A stretch of 64,000 nt of DNA from Clostridium puniceum (GCF_002006345.1 NZ_LZZM01000159.1:1-64000), one strand, 5' to 3'. Positions 51,463 to 62,600 are shown, counted from the first letter of the stretch. Translations and numbers: made by a program. Notes: generated from the letters alone by a model not told the origin.

Positions 51463-53460
51463 TTAATTCTTATTTATCCTTCTTGCAGCTATTTTCATTT
51501 CATAATCTGAATCCAAACATTTCTCCATATCTGTTTTATTTTTTAATTTTTTTAAATATTTCGTCTCTGTTTCCGAAAGTTTTAATGCATTAGCTATTTT
51601 TTCAATAATGAATTGTTCTGGTTTCACAAACCCCTCTTCAATCTTTGTATAATCAGATGATTTTACATCTTTAAGTGATTCTAACATATTTGTAATTGTT
51701 ATGCCTTTCTCTTTTCTTTTTTGTTTTATAAATTCTCCAAATGATAGCTGATTATTTTCTTCATTATTATCATTAAATACATCTTGTAAAACTGATTGCA
51801 TTAGACGTTCACTATTTTTTTTAGATTTTTCAATATTATTTTCAAGTTCATCACATAATCGCATTAATAAGTCTACTTTTTCTACTATACGCTTTTGTTC
51901 TGCTAATGGTGGTGTTGGAATTAAAAAATTAGCTAATTTAGTTATACTTAATCCTTCTCTCGATATTCCAACTTGTATATTCATTATTGAATTAAAAATA
52001 TATGGTGATATTAAAATAGTATGTAAAAACTCTTTAATAGAATAGTCCACTACCCTAACTATTGATACATGTTGATTAACATTCCCTATATCAAAATTAT
52101 CAGGAACAATGCAACACCTACCTATTGATCCTCCAGTTATATTCATTAATATGTCTTTAGCTTTTACTATGCTACCAGACATTTTATTATTAGTCTCTTC
52201 GCTTATAAATGCTATGTTATTAATTATTAATCTATCATTGTACACGTTTTGAGATCTAATAAATTTTATTCCACTATCTAAATAAACATTTCTACCACCT
52301 TTAGGTGTACTTCCAGCTCCAATTTTCTGAGTTAAATCACCTAATCTAATCCACTTCCAACCTTGAGGCAACTCCCAAGGCTTTTCTTCTTCACTTATCT
52401 CCGACAAAGGCTTTTCTTTCTTTATATTCTTTTCCTTAATTAATTGTTCCTTCTCTGTTCTTATCTTTTCTAAAAGAATTTCTGCTGGTTCATCTGATGG
52501 ATCTTGTGGTACAAGTTTTCCTCGCACTGCCAATTGAAGAATACAATTTTTTAATTCCTTTACTGCATTATCACCTAAAGATAAATCTTTAAAGTTAGAT
52601 AATATAAATCTTAATGTTTCTTCTAATTCTTCTGTTGTAGTGGCATTAGCTATACTATTAAATACAGATTTTGCACTTAATATACCATAATGTACTTTCT
52701 TCGCTAGAGATTGCTCTAATTTATCGCAAAAAGCCATTAGTGAATCTATTTTTTCCACTATACGTGTTTGTTCTCCTAGTGGTGGAAGTGCTGTAACATA
52801 TTTTTTTAATGCAATCATATCTATGCCATCCTGGCCACATGTTCTACTTGCTAATCCCTCTAATAATTTTAATAATTTAGGATCTTTTAATAAGTAATAT
52901 AAATAATCCTGTGTAATAAATCCTCCTACCGGTTCAGCTTTCATCAATGCAACATTGTAAGCACCTTTAAGACCTCTTAATATTTGAAAAATTGGTGGCC
53001 CATACCTACCAATCATTATATCATTACTATCACAGAATTTTTTTGCTTTATCCATTGGTACATAAGTTATATTAGAATCACTTTTATAATCTCTAATTTG
53101 AATTAATCTTATTAGTCCTTCTTCATATGAATACTTGAATGTTGACTTAGGTGGTTGCTGACCACCAATAAAATTAATATAATTTCCTAACCTAAAGCAT
53201 TTCCAACCTTGAGGTACTTCAAAATGAATTTCCTCTTTACTAATCTCCTCCAAAGGCTTTTCTTTTTTTATCTTATTTTCCCTAACCAATCTCTCTTTTT
53301 CTTCTCTAATCCGCTCAAGCAAAACACTTGCATGTTCATCATTAGGATCTTGTCCTACTAACTTTCCCATTAATGCTAAATCAAGTATCACTTCCCTAAG
53401 TTTTTTAACCTTCTCAGGTCTATCAAAGATGGTTTTAAATTGCTCTAACATCATATCCAT
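51463..53460 (-). CDS. hsdS: Type I restriction-modification specificity subunit fused to an XRE-like HTH domain
   Basis: About 665 residues. There are two target-recognition domains (W-K-C-F-R-L-G ... and W-K-W-I-R-L-G-D-L) and two conserved coiled-coil spacers (P-P-L-G-E-Q-x-R-I-V-E-K-I-D and P-P-L-A-E-Q-K-R-I-V-E-K-V-D). They recognise a bipartite DNA site and seat HsdM and HsdR. Unusually, residues about 570-645 form a helix-turn-helix (F-G-E-F-I-K-Q-K-R-K-E-K-G-I-T, then K-I-E-E-G and E-K-I-A-N-A-L-K-L), plus a basic tail. The ATG at 53460 is chosen because AGGTGG lies upstream; the longer GTG frame would start inside that site. The start lies one base after the hsdM stop. Confidence 0.9.
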   Translation of the reverse strand: MDMMLEQFKTIFDRPEKVKKLREVILDLALMGKLVGQDPNDEHASVLLERIREEKERLVRENKIKKEKPLEEISKEEIHFEVPQGWKCFRLGNYINFIGGQQPPKSTFKYSYEEGLIRLIQIRDYKSDSNITYVPMDKAKKFCDSNDIMIGRYGPPIFQILRGLKGAYNVALMKAEPVGGFITQDYLYYLLKDPKLLKLLEGLASRTCGQDGIDMIALKKYVTALPPLGEQTRIVEKIDSLMAFCDKLEQSLAKKVHYGILSAKSVFNSIANATTTEELEETLRFILSNFKDLSLGDNAVKELKNCILQLAVRGKLVPQDPSDEPAEILLEKIRTEKEQLIKEKNIKKEKPLSEISEEEKPWELPQGWKWIRLGDLTQKIGAGSTPKGGRNVYLDSGIKFIRSQNVYNDRLIINNIAFISEETNNKMSGSIVKAKDILMNITGGSIGRCCIVPDNFDIGNVNQHVSIVRVVDYSIKEFLHTILISPYIFNSIMNIQVGISREGLSITKLANFLIPTPPLAEQKRIVEKVDLLMRLCDELENNIEKSKKNSERLMQSVLQDVFNDNNEENNQLSFGEFIKQKRKEKGITITNMLESLKDVKSSDYTKIEEGFVKPEQFIIEKIANALKLSETETKYLKKLKNKTDMEKCLDSDYEMKIAARRINKN

Positions 53461-53461
53461 A

Positions 53462-54901
53462 TTAATTACCACCTAATATCTTACTTAATTCTTCTATAAG
53501 TTTATTTTGTATATCTTCAACATCTTCTTTAGCCTTATTATACTTTTCTAATAATGCAAATGGATCTCCTAAATCTTCTTCTACTTTATTAGGATTCTTA
53601 AAGTCTAAATTATAGTTTCTATTTTTAATATCTTCAACACTTACTTTCCAAGCATTTTCACTTTCTTCTCTGTTTTCCCACCATGCTTTTTCCAATTCAA
53701 ATTCTTCACTTCTTATAGGTTTAGTTTTAGTGTAATTCTTATACCCTTCTGGTAGTGGATGTTCAAAGAACCATACTTCTTCTGTTGGCTTACCTTTTTC
53801 AAAGAATAAAAGGTTTGTATTTATTCCTGTATAAGGTGCAAATACGCCATTAGGCATTCTTACTATCGTATGTAAATTAAATTCATTTAAAAGTCTTTCT
53901 TTAATCTTAGTCTTAACACCTTCACCAAATAAGAAACCATCAGGTAAAACAACTCCTGCTCTTCCTTTTTCACTTAATCTATACATTATAAGTGTCATGA
54001 AGAGGTCTGCAGTTTCTTTTGTTTGGAACTGACTTGGGAAGTTTGTAAGAACTGTATCTTCCTCAATTCCACCAAAAGGAGGATTCATTGCTATAACATC
54101 TATAAATTCAGATGACTTTAAATCTCTTACATTTTTCATTAATGAATTATCATGCTTTATTTGTGGTACATCAATATCATGTAATATTAAATTAGTAGTT
54201 GCGAGTAAGTGAGGTAATGGTTTCTTTTCTACACCAATTATAGATTCTCCCAATACTTTTAAATCTTCCACCTTTGTCTGTTGATTTTTCATATGTTCGA
54301 TTGCACAAGTTAAGAATCCGCCAGTACCACAAGCAAAATCTGCAACTTTTTCACCCAATTGTGGATTTAATATCTCAATTATGAATTTAGTAACAGGTCT
54401 TGGCGTATAGAATTCTCCTGAGTTACCTGCACTTTGTAGATCTTTTAATATATTTTCATAAAAATCATTAAATAAATGTCTATCTTCCCCTGCTGTAAAA
54501 TCTATTTCATTTAATTTATTTGCTACCTGTCTTATTAGAGCACCAGATTTCATATAGTTATATGAATCTTCGAATATAGACTTAACTAAGAAAGCTTTAT
54601 TATCTGAATTTTCATCTAGCTCCATTTCTTTTAAGCCTTTGAATAATTTATTGTTAACAAAGTCTAAAAGCTCATCACCTGTAATTCCTTCATCATTTGC
54701 TGCCCAATTTCTCCACCTTAAATCTTCTGGGATTATTGGTTCATAATCATCATATTCTAATTCCCATTCCTCTTCCTTTGCATCAAATACCTTTAGAAAT
54801 ATCATCCATACTAATTGAGATATTCTTTGAGCATCCCCATCAACTCCTGCATCTTGACGCATTATATCTTGAACACCTTTTATTACATTTGTAATTGACA
54901 T
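53462..54901 (-). CDS. hsdM: Type I restriction-modification DNA methyltransferase subunit
   Basis: A 479-residue N6-adenine methyltransferase subunit: an N-terminal helical domain (residues 1-150), the SAM motif F-A-C-G-T-G-G-F-L, the catalytic N-P-P-F, and a C-terminal coiled coil for HsdS binding. Its length is typical. It works with HsdS to protect host sites and with HsdR to restrict foreign DNA. GGAAGGGG precedes the ATG at 54901, and hsdS starts one base after its stop. Confidence 0.95.
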   Translation of the reverse strand: MSITNVIKGVQDIMRQDAGVDGDAQRISQLVWMIFLKVFDAKEEEWELEYDDYEPIIPEDLRWRNWAANDEGITGDELLDFVNNKLFKGLKEMELDENSDNKAFLVKSIFEDSYNYMKSGALIRQVANKLNEIDFTAGEDRHLFNDFYENILKDLQSAGNSGEFYTPRPVTKFIIEILNPQLGEKVADFACGTGGFLTCAIEHMKNQQTKVEDLKVLGESIIGVEKKPLPHLLATTNLILHDIDVPQIKHDNSLMKNVRDLKSSEFIDVIAMNPPFGGIEEDTVLTNFPSQFQTKETADLFMTLIMYRLSEKGRAGVVLPDGFLFGEGVKTKIKERLLNEFNLHTIVRMPNGVFAPYTGINTNLLFFEKGKPTEEVWFFEHPLPEGYKNYTKTKPIRSEEFELEKAWWENREESENAWKVSVEDIKNRNYNLDFKNPNKVEEDLGDPFALLEKYNKAKEDVEDIQNKLIEELSKILGGN

Positions 54902-54926
54902 TTATTTGTGTCCCCTTCCTCTGTTG

Positions 54927-55580
54927 TTATTTAAATAAGTCAGGTGCTATGTCATTTAATGAAATTAAATTTACCTTAAACTTATTATCATCATAGTACT
55001 CATTTAAAAAATTATATTTATTGTTATATTTAGCTTCAAACTCTTTAGCAATTTTATTGTTTTTGCTAAGTATACTCGAAAAACTTCTTCTTCCATTTAA
55101 AAACTTTTGAAAATAACTACAATCTGTTAAATATAGATACTTTTCTTTCTCAGTATTATATTCCACTAGATTATAATAATCTCCAAATGTGGTTTTCAAC
55201 CTCATGCTATCATTGCCTCTCCAAGTTATAAATTTAAATTCTGCTATTCTCTTGTTTGTAATTAAATCAAACTCACTACTGGCATTATCTGCACCTAAGC
55301 TTACACTTTCCACAACTTCATTATCTTCTAATAAATAAGGCAAAGAATTTATAATCCCTAATGTATGAACTACTACATTTATTTGACCCATTACTGACTT
55401 AACATCTAAAGCTGCATTTAATGTATCTTTAGATGTTAAGTCTTGACTAATTATTTGTAAAATGGATTTACTATTCTTATTCTTTAGTTGAAGTTGAAGA
55501 TTATATACAATATCAGATAACTTATCGTTTGAATAATATTTTATTAAAGTTTCCAATGATTGAGCAAGATTATTCTCCAT
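54927..55580 (-). CDS. Uncharacterised protein inside the hsd operon, possible PD-(D/E)xK nuclease fold
   Basis: A 217-residue protein lying 18 bp from hsdR and 25 bp from hsdM, so it is co-transcribed with both; AAGGAG precedes the ATG. The family is not recognised. A central segment, S-S-E-F-D-L-I-T-N-K-R-I-A-E-F-K-F, has the D ... E-x-K spacing of PD-(D/E)xK nucleases (D in F-D-L; E-x-K in E-F-K), followed by a conserved-looking T-W-R-G. It may be an accessory nuclease, a control protein or an anti-phage partner of the type I system. The nuclease call rests on a short motif only. Confidence 0.7.
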   Translation of the reverse strand: MENNLAQSLETLIKYYSNDKLSDIVYNLQLQLKNKNSKSILQIISQDLTSKDTLNAALDVKSVMGQINVVVHTLGIINSLPYLLEDNEVVESVSLGADNASSEFDLITNKRIAEFKFITWRGNDSMRLKTTFGDYYNLVEYNTEKEKYLYLTDCSYFQKFLNGRRSFSSILSKNNKIAKEFEAKYNNKYNFLNEYYDDNKFKVNLISLNDIAPDLFK

Positions 55581-55598
55581 TAATATACTCCTTAATTC

Positions 55599-57986
55599 TT
55601 ATGCTATTGTATAAAGTTCTTTAACTAACTCCTTAATAGCTTTTTCATATTCCTTCTTACCACCAAATACTTTCTTAACTATTTCTAGTTGACTACCTAT
55701 CTCTTGAAAATCTGGCAGCTTAAGTACCTTTATATCTTCTATGTTCTCAATACCTTCATTTGAATATTTTTCTAATAACTTTTCTAATACAATTCTAGCT
55801 TTCTCACTATACTTTCCAAAGTAATTTCTCTTTTTAACATTATTAGCTCTTTCTTTTCTTGTTAAAACTGGCATATCATAAGCTATATGGCATATTAAAT
55901 CAAAAGTATCCATATCGCAGCCAACTTCATCTTCTAAATCTTCTAAGAATATTCCTTCTTCTTCTAAATGAAGTCTTAACTCTTCCTTCTTTTCTGTTTC
56001 AGTCCATTTTCTAAGAAATTCATCTAATGTTGCAAATTCTTTTCTTATATTTTTCTTAGTATAATCTACTAATGATTCTGTAATAAGCTTCCCATCTGCA
56101 CCATAATACATGACTCTATCATTAATGACCCTTACTTGTACATCATTAACATAATATTTCTTTCTGCTTTTATCTCCATCAAATGGATCATTTATAAATC
56201 CCGAACCTTCTCCATTATAATCTCTTGGAGTATCATAAGTTATATCCCCATTGTCTTCAGGATCTTCATCTCCCGCCTCCTCTTCTTCATCAGGTATTTC
56301 ATCACAATCTACTTCTTTAATTCTTACTGGATCTCCATCAAAATCTTTATCTGCAAATAACCTTGATACATCTCTAAAGTCTATAAGAGTAAAATACATC
56401 TTCCCATAATCTTCTCTAATTCTAGTACCTCTTCCTAATATCTGCTTAAACTCTATCATTGAATTTATTTCAGAATCTATAACTATAAATTCACAAGTTT
56501 TGCAATCTACTCCTGTCGTTAGTAACTTTGATGTTGTAACTAATGTAGGATATTTTTCACTTACTTCTATGAAATTTTCAAGTTCTGCTTTTCCTTCGTC
56601 ATCATCACCAGTAATCTTCATTACATACTTAGGATTTTCAGCTACTAAATCAGAATTTTCATTAGCTAATGCTCTCCTCATTCTATTTGCATGATCTATA
56701 TCTACACAAAAGAAAATAGTTTTAGCCATTCTTTTATTATTCTTCTTTAAATAACCAGAAACATACTTTGCAACAACTTCTGTTCTATTTTCTAATACTA
56801 AACTTCTATCAAAGTCCTTTTTATTATATATCCTATCTTCTAGTTCTTCACCATATTTATCTCTCTTGCCCTTTTCTGGCCTATATCCTTCAATATCTCT
56901 ATCAAGTGCAACTCTTATCACCTTATATGGTGCTAAGAATCCATCCTCAATTCCTTGTTTTAAAGAGTATGTAAATATAGCTTCTCCAAAATAATCACTA
57001 TTAGATACCACATTAGTTTCTTTAGGAGTTGCAGTTAAACCAATCTTTGTTGCACTCTCAAAATGATCAAGTATTTCTCTCCATGCAGAATCATCTTTTG
57101 CACTACCTCTATGACACTCGTCTATTATAATTAAATCGAAATAATCTTTACTATACTTCTTAAATAACTTCTTTTCTTCAGTTTCTCCTGTAAGACTTTG
57201 ATAAAGTGCAAATTGAATTTCCCTAGACTTATCTGCTGTTCTGTTTTTAATCTTATTTATATTATCTTTAAGCGGCTTAAAATCTCCTATAATAGTTTGA
57301 TCTACTAATATATTTCTATCTGCTAAATATAGAATTCTCTTTTTAGAACCAGATTTAAATAACTTATAAACTATTTGAAATGCAGTGTAAGTCTTACCTG
57401 TACCAGTTGCCATTACAAGTAAAATCTTATCTTTCCCTTGAGTTATCGCCTCAACACTTCTATTAATAGCTATACGTTGGTAATATCTTGGCGGAAAGCA
57501 ATCTTGATCATAGTAATAATTATGTGTAACTACTTCTTCTTGATCATCTGTTAACCCTTTATGAGCTTTATACCGATTCCATAATTCCTCTGGTGACGGA
57601 AATTGTTCTAACGTTAATTCTCTTTCAATTTGACCTTCACTTTTTGTTCTGTCGTGCTCTATAAATCCATCTCCATTTGATGAATATACAAATGGAATAT
57701 CTAAAATTTCTCCATAATTTAATCCTTGTTGCATACCTGCATCAATAGAATGAGTATTATCCTTAGCTTCAATTATTGCGAGTGGTAAATTGTTTTTATA
57801 ATAAAGGATTATATCAGCTCTTTTTATTGTTCCTCTTGTTACTACCTTTTTTCTTACAATAATTCTTCCATCCGTAAAACTAATCTCTTGAGCAATTTGT
57901 TTTTGTCTATCCCAACCTGCATCTTCTATTGAAGGCATTATGTACTTAGATATTATACTTGCTTCACTAAGGCTCTTTTTATTCAA
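55599..57986 (-). CDS. hsdR: Type I restriction endonuclease subunit
   Basis: About 795 residues. The N-terminal nuclease domain has R-A-D-I-I-L-Y-Y ... A-I-I-E-A-K-D (PD-ExK). A superfamily 2 translocase follows with A-T-G-T-G-K-T (Walker A), D-E-C-H-R-G (motif II), L-T-A-T-P (motif III) and Q-I-L-G-R-G-T-R-I-R-E (motif VI). The acidic linker near 580 (E-E-E-A-G-D-E-D-P) is common in this subfamily. It cuts unmodified DNA after translocation, in complex with HsdM/HsdS. The start is placed at the TTG at 57986, which has a GGGGGG site 6 bases upstream; the frame extends to another TTG at 58007 without such a site. Confidence 0.95.
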   Translation of the reverse strand: MNKKSLSEASIISKYIMPSIEDAGWDRQKQIAQEISFTDGRIIVRKKVVTRGTIKRADIILYYKNNLPLAIIEAKDNTHSIDAGMQQGLNYGEILDIPFVYSSNGDGFIEHDRTKSEGQIERELTLEQFPSPEELWNRYKAHKGLTDDQEEVVTHNYYYDQDCFPPRYYQRIAINRSVEAITQGKDKILLVMATGTGKTYTAFQIVYKLFKSGSKKRILYLADRNILVDQTIIGDFKPLKDNINKIKNRTADKSREIQFALYQSLTGETEEKKLFKKYSKDYFDLIIIDECHRGSAKDDSAWREILDHFESATKIGLTATPKETNVVSNSDYFGEAIFTYSLKQGIEDGFLAPYKVIRVALDRDIEGYRPEKGKRDKYGEELEDRIYNKKDFDRSLVLENRTEVVAKYVSGYLKKNNKRMAKTIFFCVDIDHANRMRRALANENSDLVAENPKYVMKITGDDDEGKAELENFIEVSEKYPTLVTTSKLLTTGVDCKTCEFIVIDSEINSMIEFKQILGRGTRIREDYGKMYFTLIDFRDVSRLFADKDFDGDPVRIKEVDCDEIPDEEEEAGDEDPEDNGDITYDTPRDYNGEGSGFINDPFDGDKSRKKYYVNDVQVRVINDRVMYYGADGKLITESLVDYTKKNIRKEFATLDEFLRKWTETEKKEELRLHLEEEGIFLEDLEDEVGCDMDTFDLICHIAYDMPVLTRKERANNVKKRNYFGKYSEKARIVLEKLLEKYSNEGIENIEDIKVLKLPDFQEIGSQLEIVKKVFGGKKEYEKAIKELVKELYTIA

Positions 57987-58165
57987 TGCAATCCCCCCTG
58001 TGCCCAATCTCTATTATATAAGTTTAACATATAATCAGCTTACCTTTTAGTATTTTTTTGTAAATTTATAGTTTTTACCCAAGGTGCTTCTTCATTTTCC
58101 AATAATATTAACTGCTTTATTAATAATTCAAATATAAAACAGAAAAACATTCCCATCGTAACTTT

Positions 58166-58981
58166 CTAAAAATTCAAATATATATCCCCATTTTCTAATT
58201 TATATATCTCTTTACTCATTTCTAATGGATATAAAAACTCAAAATATTGATTACTTAAAATATTAGGTGAAGTTATTCTATAAACTGTTTCCATTAAATT
58301 TGATATAAAGTATCCAAATGAAAAACCTTGCATATTATTAACCTCCTCTTCCATAACTTTTCTATATGACAAATTATATGCACTATAGCACTTTCTTTTG
58401 TCAGATGATGATGGATTTCCTTTCTCCCAATACCTTATAAAGTTGTTGCTACCTAAAGATAAGCAATTAAGATATCCTTCTAATCCTCTAAGTTCTTCTG
58501 CTAAACTACTATTGGCAAATCGCGAATTAAAATTAATCTTATTATCATAAGCAAAAATCCCATTGAATATCTTCCTATTTCCTATTATTTTTCCATTTTT
58601 TTCTGCTTTTTTTATTACCGATAAATCATTTCTTTTAGATGTTAGCACACTTGTAGTTGATGTAGATTTAACTTCTATAATTCCTATAACACTTTCAGGC
58701 ATAAGTATTACAAAATCCCCTTCCGAAAATAGCTTTGGATATTGCTCTTTATAAATAATTATGTCAATCTGATTAGTTAACTTCCCCTCATTATTCTTTA
58801 CAAAACCTGTACCAACCGACACACTATTTGGAAGAATCCGCTTAAGATAATTAATTAAAATCACTTCTTTATATCTGCCATCTTCTCCCCAATGATTATC
58901 ATCAATAAAAAATCTCACCCTATCTTTTATTGCAATAAATTCTGCAGCAATTGATTGCTGATACATTAATTCACCATTCAT
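58166..58981 (-). CDS. DUF6602-type protein, PD-(D/E)xK nuclease-like
   Basis: About 271 residues. It contains W-G-E-D-G-R-Y-K-E, S-V-G-T-G-F-V, then Q-I-D-I-I-I-Y and G-I-I-E-V-K-S. These match the DUF6602 pattern, in which D ... E-x-K suggests a PD-(D/E)xK nuclease fold. Members occur near restriction and other defence genes; the biochemical role is not established. The start is at the ATG at 58981 because GGAGG lies 7 bases upstream; an in-frame ATG further up lacks a site. It is separated from hsdR by about 180 bp, so it may have its own promoter. Confidence 0.7.
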   Translation of the reverse strand: MNGELMYQQSIAAEFIAIKDRVRFFIDDNHWGEDGRYKEVILINYLKRILPNSVSVGTGFVKNNEGKLTNQIDIIIYKEQYPKLFSEGDFVILMPESVIGIIEVKSTSTTSVLTSKRNDLSVIKKAEKNGKIIGNRKIFNGIFAYDNKINFNSRFANSSLAEELRGLEGYLNCLSLGSNNFIRYWEKGNPSSSDKRKCYSAYNLSYRKVMEEEVNNMQGFSFGYFISNLMETVYRITSPNILSNQYFEFLYPLEMSKEIYKLENGDIYLNF

Positions 58982-59107
58982 TCTGTATCCTCCACAAAAT
59001 ATTATGTATTTATATGAATTTTCCTTTCCCAATTATATATACTTCATATATAAATATTTTTAATGATTTATTTTACGTACAGTTGAGACATTCCTACAAC
59101 AAAATAC

Positions 59108-59512
59108 TTAGCTACATATTAACTTAAAGATCAATCCATATGTATCAGATAGATAAGCACTGGTACCACATAATAATCTTTCCATATCAGGCGATATCTT
59201 TGTAGCCTTTATCCCTTGCTAAACTACACATACATCCATAGTTGAGTTATAAATTCTTAGTTTATTTTGTATTTCTCTTAACTTCTTATGTCTCCTTTTT
59301 CAAACCTTGAGACTTTACTCTTCCTAATTCTATCATTCTCTCTTAATCATTCTAGTAATAATATTTTTAGTATCTTGCCTACAAATTACTGATTTTTCTG
59401 CTTGTCCACACACTTCATATAAATCTAAAACTCTGGTCCCTGGATTGTCACCATTCGAAAATTTACAGTGATATAATTTGAATTTAATTTCATTATCAAT
59501 TTGTAATTTCTA
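59108..59512 (-). pseudogene. Decayed C-terminal fragment of a large protein, possibly a helicase-type defence protein
   Basis: In three shifting frames the minus strand reads I-K-F-K-L-Y-H-C-K-F-S, then D-L-Y-E-V-C-G-Q-A-E-K-S, S-R-F-E-K-G-D, K-L-R-I-Y-N-S-T-M-D-V, and finally L-L-C-G-T-S-A-Y-L to I-C-S-stop. The sequence is coherent and ends cleanly at 59108, so it is the tail of a once-intact gene. It has at least one internal stop (V-V-stop-Q-G-I-K) and two frameshifts. The pattern resembles tails seen on helicase-related defence proteins, but that is from memory. The rest of 58982-59656 is empty. Confidence 0.5.
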
Positions 59513-59656
59513 AATCAATAAGCTAATCTATTTTATAAGGCACACTATTATGGATTTTATTAATTATTGTAACAGACTATCATATTACACTTATATATGT
59601 TACAGTTTAATAAATATTATATTTCTAATAAAAGTTCACAAAATTAATCAGATTGA

Positions 59657-62600
59657 TTAGATTCCTATACTTCTTGTTAAATTCCTTACGTGTAAAATTC
59701 CGCTTTCAAACATATCATCCCATGCGTCAAGACACTTATAAAAAATTTTATCATCGTAGTCAAAAGATTGATCATAAAGTCTTAATAATAATTCTGATAT
59801 ATCTTCAACACTATAATTTAAACTTCTAGATCGTTCTTTAAGTTCATTATTACGTATTTTGGAAACAGTATCACATATACCAAAAATTATATCAGAAAAA
59901 TCTAACAAATCGTCCTTATAGTCAAGCAATATATGCAACAATATTGTATTATCAAAAAAAGATTTAGATAAAATATATTTCTTTACAAATTTTATATTAT
60001 CTTTAACTTCAAGTATATCTTTATAAAATGCAAAACCAGTTTGTTTTCTTACTTCTTCATTGTCATCATTTATGAATTTTTCTATTATTTCTCTACATTT
60101 CCCAGCATAATCAGGTTCAGCTATCAACTGAGATGCTTTTAATATTACAGCCTTTTTTTGACTTACAGTTCCATTACAACATTTCTCTAAGTATTCATCA
60201 AATATTCCATATAATATATTATATGTTGAAATCATTTCTGATGCTTTTTCCAAAATTTCTTCATTTGATGATAAAAGCATTTTATCTATTATTAATGAAA
60301 TTGCTTCTGTATGAGTTTTTATAATGTAATTAATAAACTTTATGGAATAATAAGTTCCAGCTACCCTTAAATCATCTTTTACAGCAATATTAAACCACTT
60401 CACTGCCTTATTTATATCAATGTTTATAACAGGCATAAGGGCAAACACTGATGACATTCTAACAACTGGATGAGGATCTTGAATAAGTGCCTCAATTGCA
60501 GGCGTTACCTTATCAAGCAAATCTTTATTATTCCAGAGTAATTTCCCAATTGCATCTGCTGCTAGCCCTTTCACACAATTAATTGTATTATCGAATAGAG
60601 TGTGTATTGTTACATTGTCCATATTTCCATCCCAGTTAGCATCACATAAATCAAGTTTTCCATTTAGAGGATCAGGAAAGTTTATCGCCAACAATATTAA
60701 CATATCTATTATTTCTACTGGCCATATTTCTTCTGCTCTTTCACTAATCAGCCTACAAAAAGAAATTGCAACGTTTCTGTCATTTAAGCATTTAATCTTT
60801 TTTAAAACGGTTATAATTGTTTCTATTGATGCTGGTTGCCAAGTTTTTTTAATTTCTTCAGGAAAATTATCATCTACCTTAAGTAACCTTAAAGCATCAA
60901 GTATTGCAACTATATATAAAGGATGAGTTTCTTTTGGAAACTTTAATAATAATTTTGCAAATCTTTCAGGATAATACTTTGCAACAATTAACAAACTACT
61001 TGAAAATTGAAATATTGATGATTCAACATCATATTCTTCATTAATGGATTTTGTTTTTCCAAAATAATCAAAAGAAATATTTTTATTCTTTATGATTTTA
61101 AGCCAAGCTTTTTCACTTATCTTTAAAAGATTTTTATCTATAGAAGATTTAATCCAATGTGTATCCAACTTTATTCCTCCCATAATATCTTCTCTAGTAC
61201 AACCTATATATCTTCTTTCTAACACTCTCAATAATTCAAATGTTTTTTTATTAATTCTTTTCTTATCTAAGCATGATAAGAGCAAAAACTGAGTTTTTCC
61301 CCAATAATGGTGATAGTATCCCATTCTTCTAATTTCTAAATAATATTTAGCATTTTTAGTTTCATTAATCTCATGGTAATTATATATTTTATCTTCAATA
61401 ATGCTAAATATATTTTCGGAACAATAGGGACTTTGATTCTGAATTATTTGACTTGCTAATAAACAGTGAGAACCACCAATACTATTACCGACTTCAATTC
61501 TTGTAATATCCTCCACTAACCAACCAATTGCCATATCAGCATATTCTTTAGATATACCAGATAATATTTTAGCTGTTATTGCATTCATTGTTGCTGAATT
61601 ATATAACATAATTTGATTAATTTTATCTATAAGAATCTGAAAACTATTCTGAGCTAGATTTATTCCTGCTCTGATAAGTAGTTTCATTATCCCTTTTTCT
61701 ATTTGTATTTGACCATATTTAGAATTATCATAAAGTAACTGATAATTTATGTAAGATACATCCAACTTATATATAGCCAAATTTACATATTCATCTATTA
61801 AAATATTCCATACAGAAAATGGATCATTATCAGCAATCATTAAAAGTGCCTCCATATCCACACTATACCAGCTAAATAATCTATTTCTCTGAAACTGAAT
61901 ATTATCATCATCAATTTCATTGTTAATTAAAAGTTTTAATGCTGTTTTTAAGAGTATTAATGTCTTAATTGGTACCTTTGAACAAATATTTTTCCAATTA
62001 ACAAAATTCGGATATTCTTTTTTTCTCATCATATCAATTCTTATTTCAAATAACGATTCTGAATCATTTTCTATATCTTCTCCTAAAATGTAATTTATTG
62101 TTCTATTCCACTCTTTACTTTCATCTATATGTGGTTTTAAAATTTCCGCAATTTCATCAGGTATCTTTTTGCAAACAGATTTTAGAATATTCACACCTTG
62201 ATTTACTTCTTCTTTGTCTTTTGAATTTAACCAACTATTTATAATATTTTTTTTTATTAAAAGCCTCACAAAAAATTCATTATTAATAATAGTTGTATTT
62301 ATTACATGCTGCTTCCAGTATAGATCTTCAACAAGGGCTATGATAATATTTTCTAGATACCTATTAGGATTGTTGCTTTGACCAATAACCTCCAATACCA
62401 AATGTTTAAAATTAAATCTAACATTCTCAGCAAATAGAATATCATTTACTATTTTAGTAAATTTTTTTTGAGATTCCTCAAATAATAGGTTTAACGCCTG
62501 CCGAAGTTGTTCTCTCCTAAAAAGTGTCTGACTTTCCTTATTTCCAATCCAAGTAAGTATGTCTCCTCCTTCAGCGATTTCATTCACAACTTTTTCAGCC

